Position numbers and translations under genes: made by a program
In this document: positions 43,311-52,484 of the stretch, piece after piece
How positions within the stretch are numbered: the stretch's first letter is position 1
How the letters are laid out: each line of letters starts with the position of its first letter
Notes under the pieces: generated by a model
The model's input: only the letters and a program-made list of their open reading frames with translations
Told to the model about the DNA's origin: nothing
Databases searched by the model: none
From: Exiguobacterium sp. s146
GTDB lineage: Bacteria > Bacillota > Bacilli > Exiguobacteriales > Exiguobacteriaceae
DNA length: 64,000 nucleotides
Assembly: GCF_018618415.1 (NCBI RefSeq)
Contig: NZ_JACSMA010000004.1
Location: 1 to 64,000, forward strand
Direction of reading: 5' to 3'

Positions 43311-45218
43311 ATGAACACATCAACCGTCACGCACGAAAAAAGCCACGTCTTCAAACGGGCCAGCTGGATTGAACATATCGAGCTCATCATGGCGCTCATC
43401 AGTGGTGTATTGATTGTACTCGCATATCTCGCGGAAAGACAAGACGGAGCTCCTGCGCTCTATGTCACGCTTTATTTGACCGCCTTTTTAATCGGCGGTT
43501 ACGCCAAAGCGAAGGAAGGCTTGACCGATACGTGGGAGACACGTTCTTTGAACGTCGAGCTCCTCATGATTATCGCCGCCATCGGCGCCGCCTCCATCGG
43601 ATATTGGATGGAAGGCGCCATCCTCATCTTCATCTTCGCGTTATCGGGCGCCCTCGAGACGTACACGATGAATAAAAATGAACGCGCGCTCGAATCGCTC
43701 ATGGAGCTTCAACCTGAACAAGCGACCCGGTTGGACAGTTCAGGTGGCCTCGAGGTCGTCCATATCGACGAATTGCGCGTCGGTGACCATATTTACGTCA
43801 GACCCGGTGAGCGCATCCCGGTCGACGGTCGGATTTTGAAAGGCAGCGCCTCGATTGAGGAAGCTGCCATCACCGGAGAATCGATTCCGGTCGACCGCAA
43901 CGTCGGTGATGATGTGTACGGCTCTAGCGTGAACTTGAACGGTGTGTTGACGCTCGAAGTCACAAAGCTCGCCACCGAGACGTTGTTCCAAAAAATCATT
44001 CAAATGGTCCAGCAAGCACAAGAAGAAAAATCACCGTCCGCCCAATTCATCGATCGGTACGAGGGACGCTACGTCCAGGTCGTGCTCGCCTCCGTCACAG
44101 CGATTATCTTGCTCGGCCCGGTGTTGACGCCATGGTCGCTCGAAACGAGTATTTACCGTGGTATGATTCTCCTCGTCGTTGCTTCACCGTGCGCGCTCGT
44201 CGCCGCGATTACGCCGGCCGCACTCGCTGCCATCGCCTCATCCGCGAAACATGGGATTTTATTCAAAGGCGGTGTCCATATTGAAAACATGGGACGATTG
44301 AAAGCAGTCGCGTTCGACAAGACCGGCACACTCACTATCGGTAAGCCAGAAGTCCAGGCGGCGTTGATTCATCCCGAGCTGGCACAAGAACAGGTGTACC
44401 GCATCGTCAGCTTGATCGAGGAACATTCGATGCACCCGCTCGCCGAAGCGCTCGTTCAGTATACGGGCAATTATTCGGGCACGATGGAACACTTTAAAGA
44501 TGTGACCGGGTCTGGGATTGAAGCGACGATCGATGGCGTCGCTTATCGGGTCGGTAAACAGAAGTTCGCCGATCGTAGCCACGACTTTTTCAGCGACGAA
44601 GTCGAGCGTCTAAAAGCGGCCGGCCATACACTCGTCTTCGTCAGTGACGAGGAGAAAACGATTGGCGCGTTCGCCCTGCGCGACACGTTACGTCCCGAGG
44701 CGAAGCAAGCGATTGAGCGACTCAACCACCTCGGTATCGCCACGATTATGATCACAGGTGACAATGAGGCGACGGCTCGTGCCATCGCGTCCGAGGCTGG
44801 CTTGACCCGCTATATCGCCGAATGCCTCCCGGAAGAGAAAGTCGAGCACATCAAACACTTGAAACAAGAGTATGGCAGCATCGGCATGATCGGTGACGGC
44901 ATCAACGACGCCCCTGCCCTCGCGACAGCCGATGTCGGGATTGCGATGGGAGAAGGGACGGACGCCGCCCTCGAGACGGCCGACGTCGTCTTGATGAAGA
45001 ATGACTTGAACCGCCTAAGTTCGGCCATCAAACAGTCTCGTAAATTGAATCGGGTCGTCCTTCAAAACGTCGTGTTCGCCCTAGGGGTCATCCTCGTATT
45101 GATTGCGACGAACATCTTCGAGCTGCTCGTCATGCCGTTTGCCGTCGTCGGGCACGAAGGGTCGACCATCCTCGTCATTTTGAACGGCCTGCGCTTACTC
45201 AGCACGTCATGGGACTGA
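43311..45218 (+). CDS. P1B-4 metal-efflux ATPase (PfeT/ZosA/CadA-type)
   Basis: A 635-residue P-type ATPase. The phosphorylated aspartate is in AFDKTGTL, the TGES actuator loop and GDGIND hinge are present, and the membrane motif SPC (VVASPCALVAAITPA) together with HEGST in the last helices marks the P1B-4 subgroup, which exports Fe2+, Co2+ or Zn2+. There is no N-terminal CxxC metal-binding domain. The start ATG 43311 follows AGAAAGAGGTG; an upstream in-frame codon lies within the operator region. In Bacillus subtilis the PfeT homologue exports Fe2+ under PerR and Fur control, which fits the boxes here. Confidence 0.9.
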   Translation: MNTSTVTHEKSHVFKRASWIEHIELIMALISGVLIVLAYLAERQDGAPALYVTLYLTAFLIGGYAKAKEGLTDTWETRSLNVELLMIIAAIGAASIGYWMEGAILIFIFALSGALETYTMNKNERALESLMELQPEQATRLDSSGGLEVVHIDELRVGDHIYVRPGERIPVDGRILKGSASIEEAAITGESIPVDRNVGDDVYGSSVNLNGVLTLEVTKLATETLFQKIIQMVQQAQEEKSPSAQFIDRYEGRYVQVVLASVTAIILLGPVLTPWSLETSIYRGMILLVVASPCALVAAITPAALAAIASSAKHGILFKGGVHIENMGRLKAVAFDKTGTLTIGKPEVQAALIHPELAQEQVYRIVSLIEEHSMHPLAEALVQYTGNYSGTMEHFKDVTGSGIEATIDGVAYRVGKQKFADRSHDFFSDEVERLKAAGHTLVFVSDEEKTIGAFALRDTLRPEAKQAIERLNHLGIATIMITGDNEATARAIASEAGLTRYIAECLPEEKVEHIKHLKQEYGSIGMIGDGINDAPALATADVGIAMGEGTDAALETADVVLMKNDLNRLSSAIKQSRKLNRVVLQNVVFALGVILVLIATNIFELLVMPFAVVGHEGSTILVILNGLRLLSTSWD

Positions 45219-45236
45219 CAAAAATCGACACCGTCA

Positions 45237-45265
45237 TTGAAAGCCGTTGGCGATTTCGCTATAAT
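45237..45265 (+). promoter_or_regulatory. promoter of the PfkB-kinase gene
   Basis: TTGAAA (45237-45242), 17 bases, TATAAT (45260-45265): one of the best sigma-A promoters of the window. Confidence 0.75.
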
Positions 45266-45276
45266 GGAAACAATGT

Positions 45277-45288
45277 GTCTAATTAGAC
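45277..45288. promoter_or_regulatory. candidate operator, 12-bp palindrome
   Basis: GTCTAATTAGAC is a perfect palindrome about 5 bases after the expected transcription start, where a repressor would bind. Confidence 0.35.
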
Positions 45289-45327
45289 CGGAACTGATAG
45301 GAAGATTGGCTAAAGGTGGTACAGTGT

Positions 45328-46254
45328 ATGAATACGATTGCAGTAATCGGCAAGGTGTTTGTCGATATTAAAGGAACCTCGTTCGCCCCGCTCCATAAAG
45401 ATGCCAAGAACGTCGGCGACATCGCGTTCTCAAACGGCGGGACCGGCCGGAACGTCGCTCAAAATTTAGGCGTCCTCGGCAACGATGTCCGTTTCGTGTC
45501 GACCGTGACGAACGATCAAATCGGGATGGGTGTCCTCGAGGAACTCCGCGGTTTGAACGTGAACGTCGATCACGTCGACTTGCTCGATGATAACGGCATG
45601 GGCATGTGGTTGGCCGTTATGGACAACAACGGCGATCTTCAAACGTCGATTTCGAAGCAACCGGATGAGGCGATGATGGAAGAATGTATCCTCCGTCGTA
45701 TCGATACGGTGTTCGCTGAAAGTCAGGCGGTCGCCATCGACCTCGACTTATCGGTCAACGTGCTGAACGAGACGATTGAACTCTGCCGCGAGATGAAACT
45801 CCCGCTTTACGGCGTGTGCGGCCATCTGTCGGTCATCGAACGGAACCGCCACTTGCTTCAAGGCTTCACCGGTTTCATCTGTAGCCGTGAAGAAGCAGAG
45901 ATTCTGTCTGATATGTCGATTGTCACGGTGGACGATGCGTTACGTGTCGCCGAAGTGCTCGCCATGAAAGGTGCCCCGCTCACCATCGTCACGATGAGTG
46001 AACTCGGTGCGGTCTATGTCGACTTGCGCACGAACGAACAAGGCCACGTCCCGACGACGAAAGTGAAAGTCGCTGACTCGACCGGTGCCGGTGACTCATT
46101 CTTCTCCGCTGTCATTTCCGAATTGATGAAACGTCATCCGATTGAAGATGCACTTCGACTCGGGATGCGCGTCGCCGGGAAAGTCATCGCCTCACATGAC
46201 AACGGTCTGACGCCTGAGATGTATGCATCACTCGAACAACCCGCAACAGATTAA
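45328..46254 (+). CDS. PfkB-family carbohydrate/nucleoside kinase
   Basis: A 308-residue ribokinase-fold kinase. Signature 1 is GGTGRNVAQNLGVLGNDVRF (about 39-58) and signature 2 is DSTGAGDSFFSAV (about 247-259), holding the catalytic aspartate and anion hole. The substrate could be a sugar, nucleoside or pseudouridine; nothing nearby decides. ATG 45328 is eight bases after AAAGGTGG; a GTG four codons earlier is less likely. It has its own promoter and terminator. Confidence 0.88.
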   Translation: MNTIAVIGKVFVDIKGTSFAPLHKDAKNVGDIAFSNGGTGRNVAQNLGVLGNDVRFVSTVTNDQIGMGVLEELRGLNVNVDHVDLLDDNGMGMWLAVMDNNGDLQTSISKQPDEAMMEECILRRIDTVFAESQAVAIDLDLSVNVLNETIELCREMKLPLYGVCGHLSVIERNRHLLQGFTGFICSREEAEILSDMSIVTVDDALRVAEVLAMKGAPLTIVTMSELGAVYVDLRTNEQGHVPTTKVKVADSTGAGDSFFSAVISELMKRHPIEDALRLGMRVAGKVIASHDNGLTPEMYASLEQPATD

Positions 46255-46256
46255 CC

Positions 46257-46290
46257 AAAACGCATCGGCCGCGCGTCGATGCGTTTTATT
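46257..46290 (+). terminator. terminator of the kinase gene
   Basis: AAAACGCATCG / CGATGCGTTTT, an 11-bp stem with loop GCCGCGCGT, followed by ATT. Confidence 0.82.
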
Positions 46291-46320
46291 CACGATTCAA
46301 AATCGAAAGGAACGATTCCA

Positions 46321-46758
46321 TTGGTCAGAACGAAATTACGAAGTGCCGTCATCCTCGTGAACGAGCATGACGAAATCGCGCTCATTCGTCGAGAGAAAGA
46401 TAACCTGTTGTATTATGTCTTCCCGGGCGGCGGCGTCGAATTCGGCCATACCGCAGAAGAGACGGCTGTCCGTGAGGCGTTCGAAGAACTCGGCGTCCAC
46501 GTCGAACTCGAAGGGGTCGCCGCTCACATCGCTTTCAACGGCGAATTGAACCCGTACTACTGGGCCCGCGTGACCGGTGGCGAATTCGGGACCGGCACGG
46601 GCGAAGAGTTTCAAGCCGAACAAACGAACGGTTCCTACACACCGATGTGGGTGAAGCGCAGCGCGCTCAGCCACTTGCCGGTACGACCGCCGTCACTCGC
46701 CGACTTGCTCGCGAACGAGGCCGAGCGCTTTTTCAATAAAACGCTGGCCGAAGACTGA
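46321..46758 (+). CDS. Nudix hydrolase
   Basis: A 145-residue Nudix protein. The Nudix box runs from GGVEFGHTAEETAVREAFEE to LGV (about 38-60) with the REFEEL-type metal-binding glutamates. It probably cleaves a nucleoside diphosphate derivative; substrate unknown. I start it at TTG 46321, nine bases after AAAGGA, because an ATG at 46279 lies inside the preceding terminator. Confidence 0.82.
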   Translation: MVRTKLRSAVILVNEHDEIALIRREKDNLLYYVFPGGGVEFGHTAEETAVREAFEELGVHVELEGVAAHIAFNGELNPYYWARVTGGEFGTGTGEEFQAEQTNGSYTPMWVKRSALSHLPVRPPSLADLLANEAERFFNKTLAED

Positions 46759-46764
46759 TTTCAT

Positions 46765-46790
46765 GTGTAGCCTCCTGACATTTCGGGAAT
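46765..46790 (+). promoter_or_regulatory. sigma-B-like promoter before yihY
   Basis: GTGTAG (46765-46770), 14 bases, GGGAAT (46785-46790). The -10 is a perfect sigma-B element, the -35 matches 4 of 6. Confidence 0.4.
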
Positions 46791-46821
46791 AAAAGTTTCT
46801 AACGATAACGTTCAGGAGGCT
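46769..46821 (+). promoter_or_regulatory. inverted repeat masking the yihY ribosome-binding site
   Basis: AGCCTCCTGA (46769-46778) is perfectly complementary to TCAGGAGGCT (46812-46821), which contains the AGGAGG of yihY. RNA starting upstream would hide the site; RNA from the promoter at 46765-46790 would start near 46797 and lack the masking arm. Confidence 0.5.
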
Positions 46822-46826
46822 CATAT

Positions 46827-47774
46827 ATGGATACTACAGAAGTGAAAGAAAAAAAGAATTGGTTCGCCTTCGGGAAAGAGCTGCTTCGTCGCTTTAAAGA
46901 ACATGACGTTCAAGATTACGGCGCAACGCTCGCTTTTTTCTGGTTCTTATCGATTTTCCCCGGCATCATCTTCATTCTCGCGTTACTGTCGTTCTTCGAC
47001 ATCTCGCAGGCGTCGTTCCAAGAACAGTTGAACAACTTGGCGCCCGGGGCGGCCGCGACTGAATTTTTGACCGGGATTTTCGACGCGATTGGCGAGCCGC
47101 GCGGCGGACTCCTCTCAATCGGTGCGATTTTAGCGATTTGGTCGGCCGCCAAAGGGGTCGAACGCTTGATTAACATGGCGATTCATGCATACGGGGAAGA
47201 CAACGAACGAAACTTCTTCGTCAGTAAAGGCATCGCGCTCGGCATGACGCTCTTGCTTGGCGTCGGCGTGCTGTTGCTCATCGTTTCGAACGTGTTCGGA
47301 TCTCAAATCATCGACTTTGTCATGGACTTCATCCCGATCTCAGGGGCTGACGTCATCTTGATTAACGTCTTTCGCTACGTGTTGACGACACTCATCTTGA
47401 TTTTGACGCTCTCGATTTTTTATAAGGTCGCCCCGCAGCAACATGTGTTTTGGAAGAGCACGATTCCAGGCGCCATCTTCGGCGTCATCGCCTGGCAACT
47501 CGTCTCACTCGGGTTCAGCCTGTATGTCTCGAACTTCGGCAACTACGATTCGACGTACGGTTCGCTCGGGGGGATTATTGTCACATTGCTCTGGCTGCAA
47601 TTGACCGGTATGATCATTTTAATCGGGTCAGAAATCAACGCCACCTGGCAACGTTTCTTCCGTACACCGAGCGAGCGGGAGTACGAGAAAAACTTCAAGA
47701 AAAACAAAAAGTCCAAATCGAAAGATTCGGACGAGGACGAGTATAAAGACATTCCCGTCAACACATACGGGTAA
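46827..47774 (+). CDS. YihY/UPF0761-family membrane protein
   Basis: A 315-residue protein with six membrane helices of the YihY family (once called RNase BN, an attribution since withdrawn). Family residues include YGATLAFFWFLSIFPG (about 32-47), and GGIIVTLLWLQLTGMIILIG-type helix near 250 followed by SEINA. A charged K/D/E tail of about 35 residues ends it. Its role is unknown, perhaps in transport or envelope stress. Confidence 0.88.
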   Translation: MDTTEVKEKKNWFAFGKELLRRFKEHDVQDYGATLAFFWFLSIFPGIIFILALLSFFDISQASFQEQLNNLAPGAAATEFLTGIFDAIGEPRGGLLSIGAILAIWSAAKGVERLINMAIHAYGEDNERNFFVSKGIALGMTLLLGVGVLLLIVSNVFGSQIIDFVMDFIPISGADVILINVFRYVLTTLILILTLSIFYKVAPQQHVFWKSTIPGAIFGVIAWQLVSLGFSLYVSNFGNYDSTYGSLGGIIVTLLWLQLTGMIILIGSEINATWQRFFRTPSEREYEKNFKKNKKSKSKDSDEDEYKDIPVNTYG

Positions 47775-47776
47775 CG

Positions 47777-47813
47777 AAAAAAAAGGCGGTCTCTGCAGAA
47801 GAGACCGCCTTTT
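47777..47813. terminator. bidirectional terminator, yihY / carbonic anhydrase
   Basis: AAAAGGCGGTCTC / GAGACCGCCTTTT with loop TGCAGAA between convergent genes. Confidence 0.9.
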
Positions 47814-47816
47814 GCG

Positions 47817-48368
47817 TTATGCTTCGACGACATCGAGACGTCCCGTCGCCGGGTCGATGACAAACCCGTGGACGTTCGTGCCCGGTGGCAGAAGCGGATG
47901 GTTTTTGATGAGGCTGACCGAGTTGACGACGTTCGCTTCGACCGAATCGAACCCGTGCAACCACTTCTCCAAATCCATCCCTGACGATTTGAGCGTCTGG
48001 AGCGTTTGCGGTTCGATGCCACGACGTTCCATTTCGCCGATGACGGCGTTCGGGTCGATGGCGGCCATCCCGCAATCATAGTGCCCGATGACGATGACTT
48101 CTTCCGCTCCGAGCGCATACAGCGCGACAAGAATGGAACGCATGACCGAACCGAACGGATGCGACAGCACAGCACCCGCATTTTTAATGATTTTGGCATC
48201 CCCGTTTTTCAAACCGAGCGCTTTCGGCAGTAACGCCGTCAGCCGTGTATCCATACATGTTAAAATGACGATTTTCTTGTCGGGGAACTTGTCCGAGACG
48301 AACTCTTCGTATTGTTTCTCCGAGACGAATTTTTCATTGAACGCTAACATTTCTTGAACGACTGACAT
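47817..48368 (-). CDS. beta-class carbonic anhydrase
   Basis: A 183-residue beta-carbonic anhydrase interconverting CO2 and bicarbonate. The zinc ligands are C38 (CMDTR), H96 and C99 (GHYDC), with the D40/R42 dyad present. It is the short Bacillales YvdA/YtiB-type form. AAAGGAGGG precedes the ATG. It lies 18 bases after menA on the same strand and may be co-transcribed. Confidence 0.93.
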   Translation of the reverse strand: MSVVQEMLAFNEKFVSEKQYEEFVSDKFPDKKIVILTCMDTRLTALLPKALGLKNGDAKIIKNAGAVLSHPFGSVMRSILVALYALGAEEVIVIGHYDCGMAAIDPNAVIGEMERRGIEPQTLQTLKSSGMDLEKWLHGFDSVEANVVNSVSLIKNHPLLPPGTNVHGFVIDPATGRLDVVEA

Positions 48369-48386
48369 ATGGTTCCCTCCTTTTAT

Positions 48387-49286
48387 TTACGCGATGAATC
48401 GCGCGACCATCAAACCGATGACCATCCAGGCACCGAACAACGTGTTCACTTTGGCGGTCATCGCCATCGCCGGCATCAGTTGAGCCGGTTCCTGTTTGAC
48501 CCAAAAACGTTTCACCGCCCGAATCATCATCGGGATGGTCAAGAGTGACAATAGCACCCAAGGCGTGACGCCAAACCCGACCACAGCGACGATAATACCG
48601 ATCAATGCCGCGATAAAGAATCCGGCCAAGACGAGAACGGCACGCCGATGTCCGACGAGACAAGCGATCGTTTTTCGCCCGTTCACTTTGTCGTTATCTA
48701 AGTCGCGAATGTTGTTCGCGAGCAAGATGGCCCCGATCAGCAACGCCATCGGGAACGACACGAGCAACAGCTCCGTCGTCACTGTGCCGATTTGGATATA
48801 TCCTGAAATCCCGATAATGACATATCCCATGAACAGACCGGCAACGAGTTCACCGAACGGCGTATAGGCGATTGGAAGCGGACCTCCTGTATAGAGGAAT
48901 CCGACGACCATCGACAATAGCCCAATCCAAATCAAGTGCCAGCTTGTCGAAGCGGCGATGTAAAGTCCGAGCACGGCCGCTACCCCATACATCCCAAGGG
49001 CGATCCCAAGCACTTGGCCCGGCGTGAATCCGTCGCGTACGATCGAACCACCGATTCCAATCGACCCTTCATGGTCGAGTCCGCGCTTATAATCATAATA
49101 CTCATTGAATAAATTCGTCGCGATTTGAATCAAGACCGAGGCGATGAACATCGCCAGGAATAATCCCCATTTCAATTCGACTTGCCCGAGGACGATGAAC
49201 GTCCCTAGCAGCACCGGTATGAAGCTCGCCGTCAATGTGTGCGGACGAATCATGCGCCAATAGGCACCTTTCTCTCTCTTCTTCAT
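48387..49286 (-). CDS. menA: 1,4-dihydroxy-2-naphthoate polyprenyltransferase MenA
   Basis: A 299-residue UbiA-type membrane enzyme with about nine helices that adds the prenyl tail to 1,4-dihydroxy-2-naphthoate, making demethylmenaquinone. The first Mg2+-diphosphate motif is NLFNEYYDYKRGLD (about 63-76) and the second is NIRDLDNDKVNGRKT (near 192-206). AAGGGAGGG precedes the ATG. It is divergent from menFDHBEC. Confidence 0.93.
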   Translation of the reverse strand: MKKREKGAYWRMIRPHTLTASFIPVLLGTFIVLGQVELKWGLFLAMFIASVLIQIATNLFNEYYDYKRGLDHEGSIGIGGSIVRDGFTPGQVLGIALGMYGVAAVLGLYIAASTSWHLIWIGLLSMVVGFLYTGGPLPIAYTPFGELVAGLFMGYVIIGISGYIQIGTVTTELLLVSFPMALLIGAILLANNIRDLDNDKVNGRKTIACLVGHRRAVLVLAGFFIAALIGIIVAVVGFGVTPWVLLSLLTIPMMIRAVKRFWVKQEPAQLMPAMAMTAKVNTLFGAWMVIGLMVARFIA

Positions 49287-49452
49287 GCACTTCCCTCCCT
49301 TCGTTAGTTTACGTCTCTTTAAAAAATTCTGTCAATGCCCGTCGCTCGAACGGCTCCCTTCACTTTCCCGAGCATTTGACGGCCAGTTCTGCCGTGAAGT
49401 CATGATACACTAAAGAATGAGAATTCCATTGGATTGAGGAGGCTTTTCTTAC

Positions 49453-50838
49453 ATGCCAGATACTCAAACACACATTAAACAACGAATCGAGCAAGCCCAT
49501 AAACGGGCACGTGCTTGGCAACGGCCGGTCCTTGCCTCATACACGTGGGAAATCCCTTCGTTCGACGCGTTTCATATCATTCAAAACACAGAAACGTCCC
49601 ATTATTATTTTTCGACGCCGGACCGGTCCCTCGAGATGCTCGGATGTGCCGATGCGCTCGTGCTGACAGCTTCTGGCCCAGAACGATTCCAACGGTTGCA
49701 ATATGACTGGAGCCTGCACCGCCGGGACGTCGACGCGGTCATTCATGCGTTCTCGGGCTTCTCGTTCGACACGTTCGTCCGTCCCCAGAAAAATATGTGG
49801 GAAGCGTTCGGTGAAGCATCGTTGGTCGTGCCAAAGTTTTTATATCGCCGTTCAGGTGACAAGCATACGTTGACCGTCTCGACGCTCGTGTCGGCGAACC
49901 GTTCGGTCGAACAATATTTGATTCAATTGGCCGATCAGCTCGCGCAGTTCAACGCGCTACACGCCCCCGACGAGCAGGCACCCACCTACTCGCAAGTGAA
50001 AGACGGCGTCGACCACTTCAAGTCGAGTTTCCAACAAGCCAAACTGAACATCACGGAAGAACGCGTCGAGAAAATCGTGATCGCCCGGGAAGAGATTTAT
50101 CAAACTTCAGAAGAACCGTTTCCGTTCGCGACGACGTTACGCCATTTGTCAGAACATCAAACGGGTAGTTACGTCTTCTTGTATCAACCGAAGCGAGACA
50201 TCGGCTTTTTCGGGGCGACCCCGGAGCGCCTTGTCAAAAAACAAGGACCGTATATCGAAACGGCCGCGATCGCCGGGACGATTAAACGTCCGGACACAGA
50301 AATCGAGGTGGATGTAGCCAAACAGACGCTGCTACACGATGCCAAAAATTTAGAGGAGCATCAAATCGTCGTGAAGGACATTAAAAATGCCCTCACGCCC
50401 TACGCCGCTACCATCAAGGCTCCCGAAACGCCGCGTATCTTAGAGAATCGCTCGGTGTTCCATCTGCATACACCGATTCAAGCGACGCTCGACACGAATG
50501 CGTCCTTGTTGTCTATCATCGAGTCGCTCCATCCGACCCCGGCGCTCGGCGGTTCACCTAAACGGACGTCCGTCCGCTTGTTGCGTGAGATTGAGCGGTT
50601 TGACCGCGGATGGTACGGATCGCCGTTCGGCTGGTTGAACACGGAAGGGGAAGGCGAATTCGTCGTCTCGATTCGATCGGCCCTCGTGCATCACCAATTC
50701 GTGGCGCTCTACGCAGGCTGTGGAATCGTCCAAGAGTCTGAACTCGAATCGGAGCTCGCCGAGACGGAAATCAAGCTCAGTCCAATCAAGCAAGCGCTCG
50801 GATTGGACAAAGTAAGCGCAGGAGGCAATCAAGCATGA
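49453..50838 (+). CDS. menF: menaquinone-specific isochorismate synthase MenF
   Basis: A 461-residue chorismate-binding enzyme that isomerises chorismate to isochorismate, the first committed step to menaquinone. The C-terminal domain shows GFFGATPERLV, ETAAIAGTIKR, PALGGSPKR and GWYGSPFGWLN. The start has GAGGAGG. It heads the operon and its TGA overlaps the menD ATG. An extended -10 (TGATACACT, 49408-49416) is the likely promoter. Confidence 0.95.
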   Translation: MPDTQTHIKQRIEQAHKRARAWQRPVLASYTWEIPSFDAFHIIQNTETSHYYFSTPDRSLEMLGCADALVLTASGPERFQRLQYDWSLHRRDVDAVIHAFSGFSFDTFVRPQKNMWEAFGEASLVVPKFLYRRSGDKHTLTVSTLVSANRSVEQYLIQLADQLAQFNALHAPDEQAPTYSQVKDGVDHFKSSFQQAKLNITEERVEKIVIAREEIYQTSEEPFPFATTLRHLSEHQTGSYVFLYQPKRDIGFFGATPERLVKKQGPYIETAAIAGTIKRPDTEIEVDVAKQTLLHDAKNLEEHQIVVKDIKNALTPYAATIKAPETPRILENRSVFHLHTPIQATLDTNASLLSIIESLHPTPALGGSPKRTSVRLLREIERFDRGWYGSPFGWLNTEGEGEFVVSIRSALVHHQFVALYAGCGIVQESELESELAETEIKLSPIKQALGLDKVSAGGNQA

Positions 50839-52484
50839 ATGAAACGTTAACGGATTGGGTCTCCCAAATGATGAACCGGCTCGTCGAGCAAGGCGTCGAG
50901 GATATCGTCATCAGTCCCGGTTCGCGCTCGACCCCGCTGGCCATGGCCGCCTATCTTCATCCGAACGTCCGTCATCATATCATTGTCGACGAACGTTCGG
51001 CCGCCTTCTTCGCTCTCGGCTTGACCCGTTCCACCTCATCGTTGCGACCGGTCGCGCTCATCTGCACGAGCGGTACCGCCGCGACCAACTACTTTTCCGC
51101 CGTGGCCGAGGCGAATATTTCACAACTGCCACTCATCGTATTGACGACGGACCGCCCGCACGAACTTCGGAACGTCGGCGCTCCACAAGCGATCGATCAA
51201 GTCCGATTGTACGGCGAGCACGTCAAAGCGAGTATCGATCTCCCTGTTCCGGAAGCCGCCAGCCAGCGCTATATGGAACAAGCGGTGACACGGCTCGTCC
51301 GGACGAGCCTGCACGCCCCGTTCGGACCGGTCCATATGAACATTCCGTTCCGCGAGCCGTTAGTGCCGGATATCGAACGCTTAACGTCACTGCTTGACGG
51401 CCATGCCGAATCGTCTGAACCGGCCTATCTCAAGCCGACAAAAGGTGACATGAACCGGTTCAAACGAGAAATCGATGTCGACCGTCTCGCCTTCCTCGTC
51501 GGTCCTGGGACGCCGGCATCATGGCTCGAACCGATTTATGAGACGGCACGGACGTATCAGATTCCGATTTTCGCCGACCCGTTAAGTGGGATGCGCCGGT
51601 TTGACCACGTGCTGACGAACTATGACACGTGGCTCGCGAGTGAGCATCGTACGGAGTGGACGCCTGACGCGGTCGTCCGCTTCGGCGCCGCTCCTGTCTC
51701 GAAACGGTTGAATCAGTGGCTCGAGGACGTCCCGTGCGTCTTAATCGAACAGCCGGGCTCGTTCCGCGACCCGTCAAATCGGGCCACGGTCGTGTACGGT
51801 GATGCCATCGACTATTTGGCAGCCATCGATCAGTTATACGATCGCGACGTGGCCGAGCGGTTCAGATTGTTCGAACGAATCACTGAATCCGCCAAACCTG
51901 CCTTGACCGGAGAAAGTGCGTTGACCCGTCAAATGCTGGCGTCTCGACTTGAACGCGTCTTCGTCAGCAACAGCATGCCGATTCGTGATATCGACACGAC
52001 GCTCTCTGCCGGCTGTTCGCTTGACGTCGTCGCCAACCGCGGGGCGAACGGGATTGACGGCATCATCTCAAGTGCGCTCGGCGCCTGTCACGATACGGAC
52101 AAGGCCGCCCTCTTGATTGGCGACTTGGCGTTTTATCATGACAGTAACGCGCTCCAGCTCGTCAAATCGCACCCTGGTTCGTTCTCGATCGTCGTCGTCA
52201 ACAACGACGGGGGTGGCATCTTCTCCTTCTTGCCACAAGCCTCGATCGCCCCACAAATGTTCGAGGACTTGTTCGGGACGCCGCTACAGTTGAATCTGCG
52301 CGGATTCGCCGATGCGTATGGGCTCAGCTACCAACGGCTCGAGCAGCCTGAAGACGTCACGGCCGCCATCGAAGCGGGCATCCAGCTCATCGAATTCCCA
52401 TCAGACCGTACGGCGAACGTGGCCGAGCACCGGCGTTGGACCGCTTCCATCACGGACCGCTTGGCGACGGGGAATGAGTCGTGA
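50835..52484 (+). CDS. menD: SEPHCHC synthase MenD
   Basis: A 549-residue thiamine-diphosphate enzyme joining isochorismate and 2-oxoglutarate. The catalytic-type glutamate is in VDERSAAFFALG (near 53-64), GSRSTPLA is in the N-terminal domain, and the ThDP/Mg motif GDLAFYHDSNAL ... NNDGGGIF is near 432-465. It overlaps menF and menH by 4 bases each. Confidence 0.95.
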   Translation: MNETLTDWVSQMMNRLVEQGVEDIVISPGSRSTPLAMAAYLHPNVRHHIIVDERSAAFFALGLTRSTSSLRPVALICTSGTAATNYFSAVAEANISQLPLIVLTTDRPHELRNVGAPQAIDQVRLYGEHVKASIDLPVPEAASQRYMEQAVTRLVRTSLHAPFGPVHMNIPFREPLVPDIERLTSLLDGHAESSEPAYLKPTKGDMNRFKREIDVDRLAFLVGPGTPASWLEPIYETARTYQIPIFADPLSGMRRFDHVLTNYDTWLASEHRTEWTPDAVVRFGAAPVSKRLNQWLEDVPCVLIEQPGSFRDPSNRATVVYGDAIDYLAAIDQLYDRDVAERFRLFERITESAKPALTGESALTRQMLASRLERVFVSNSMPIRDIDTTLSAGCSLDVVANRGANGIDGIISSALGACHDTDKAALLIGDLAFYHDSNALQLVKSHPGSFSIVVVNNDGGGIFSFLPQASIAPQMFEDLFGTPLQLNLRGFADAYGLSYQRLEQPEDVTAAIEAGIQLIEFPSDRTANVAEHRRWTASITDRLATGNES

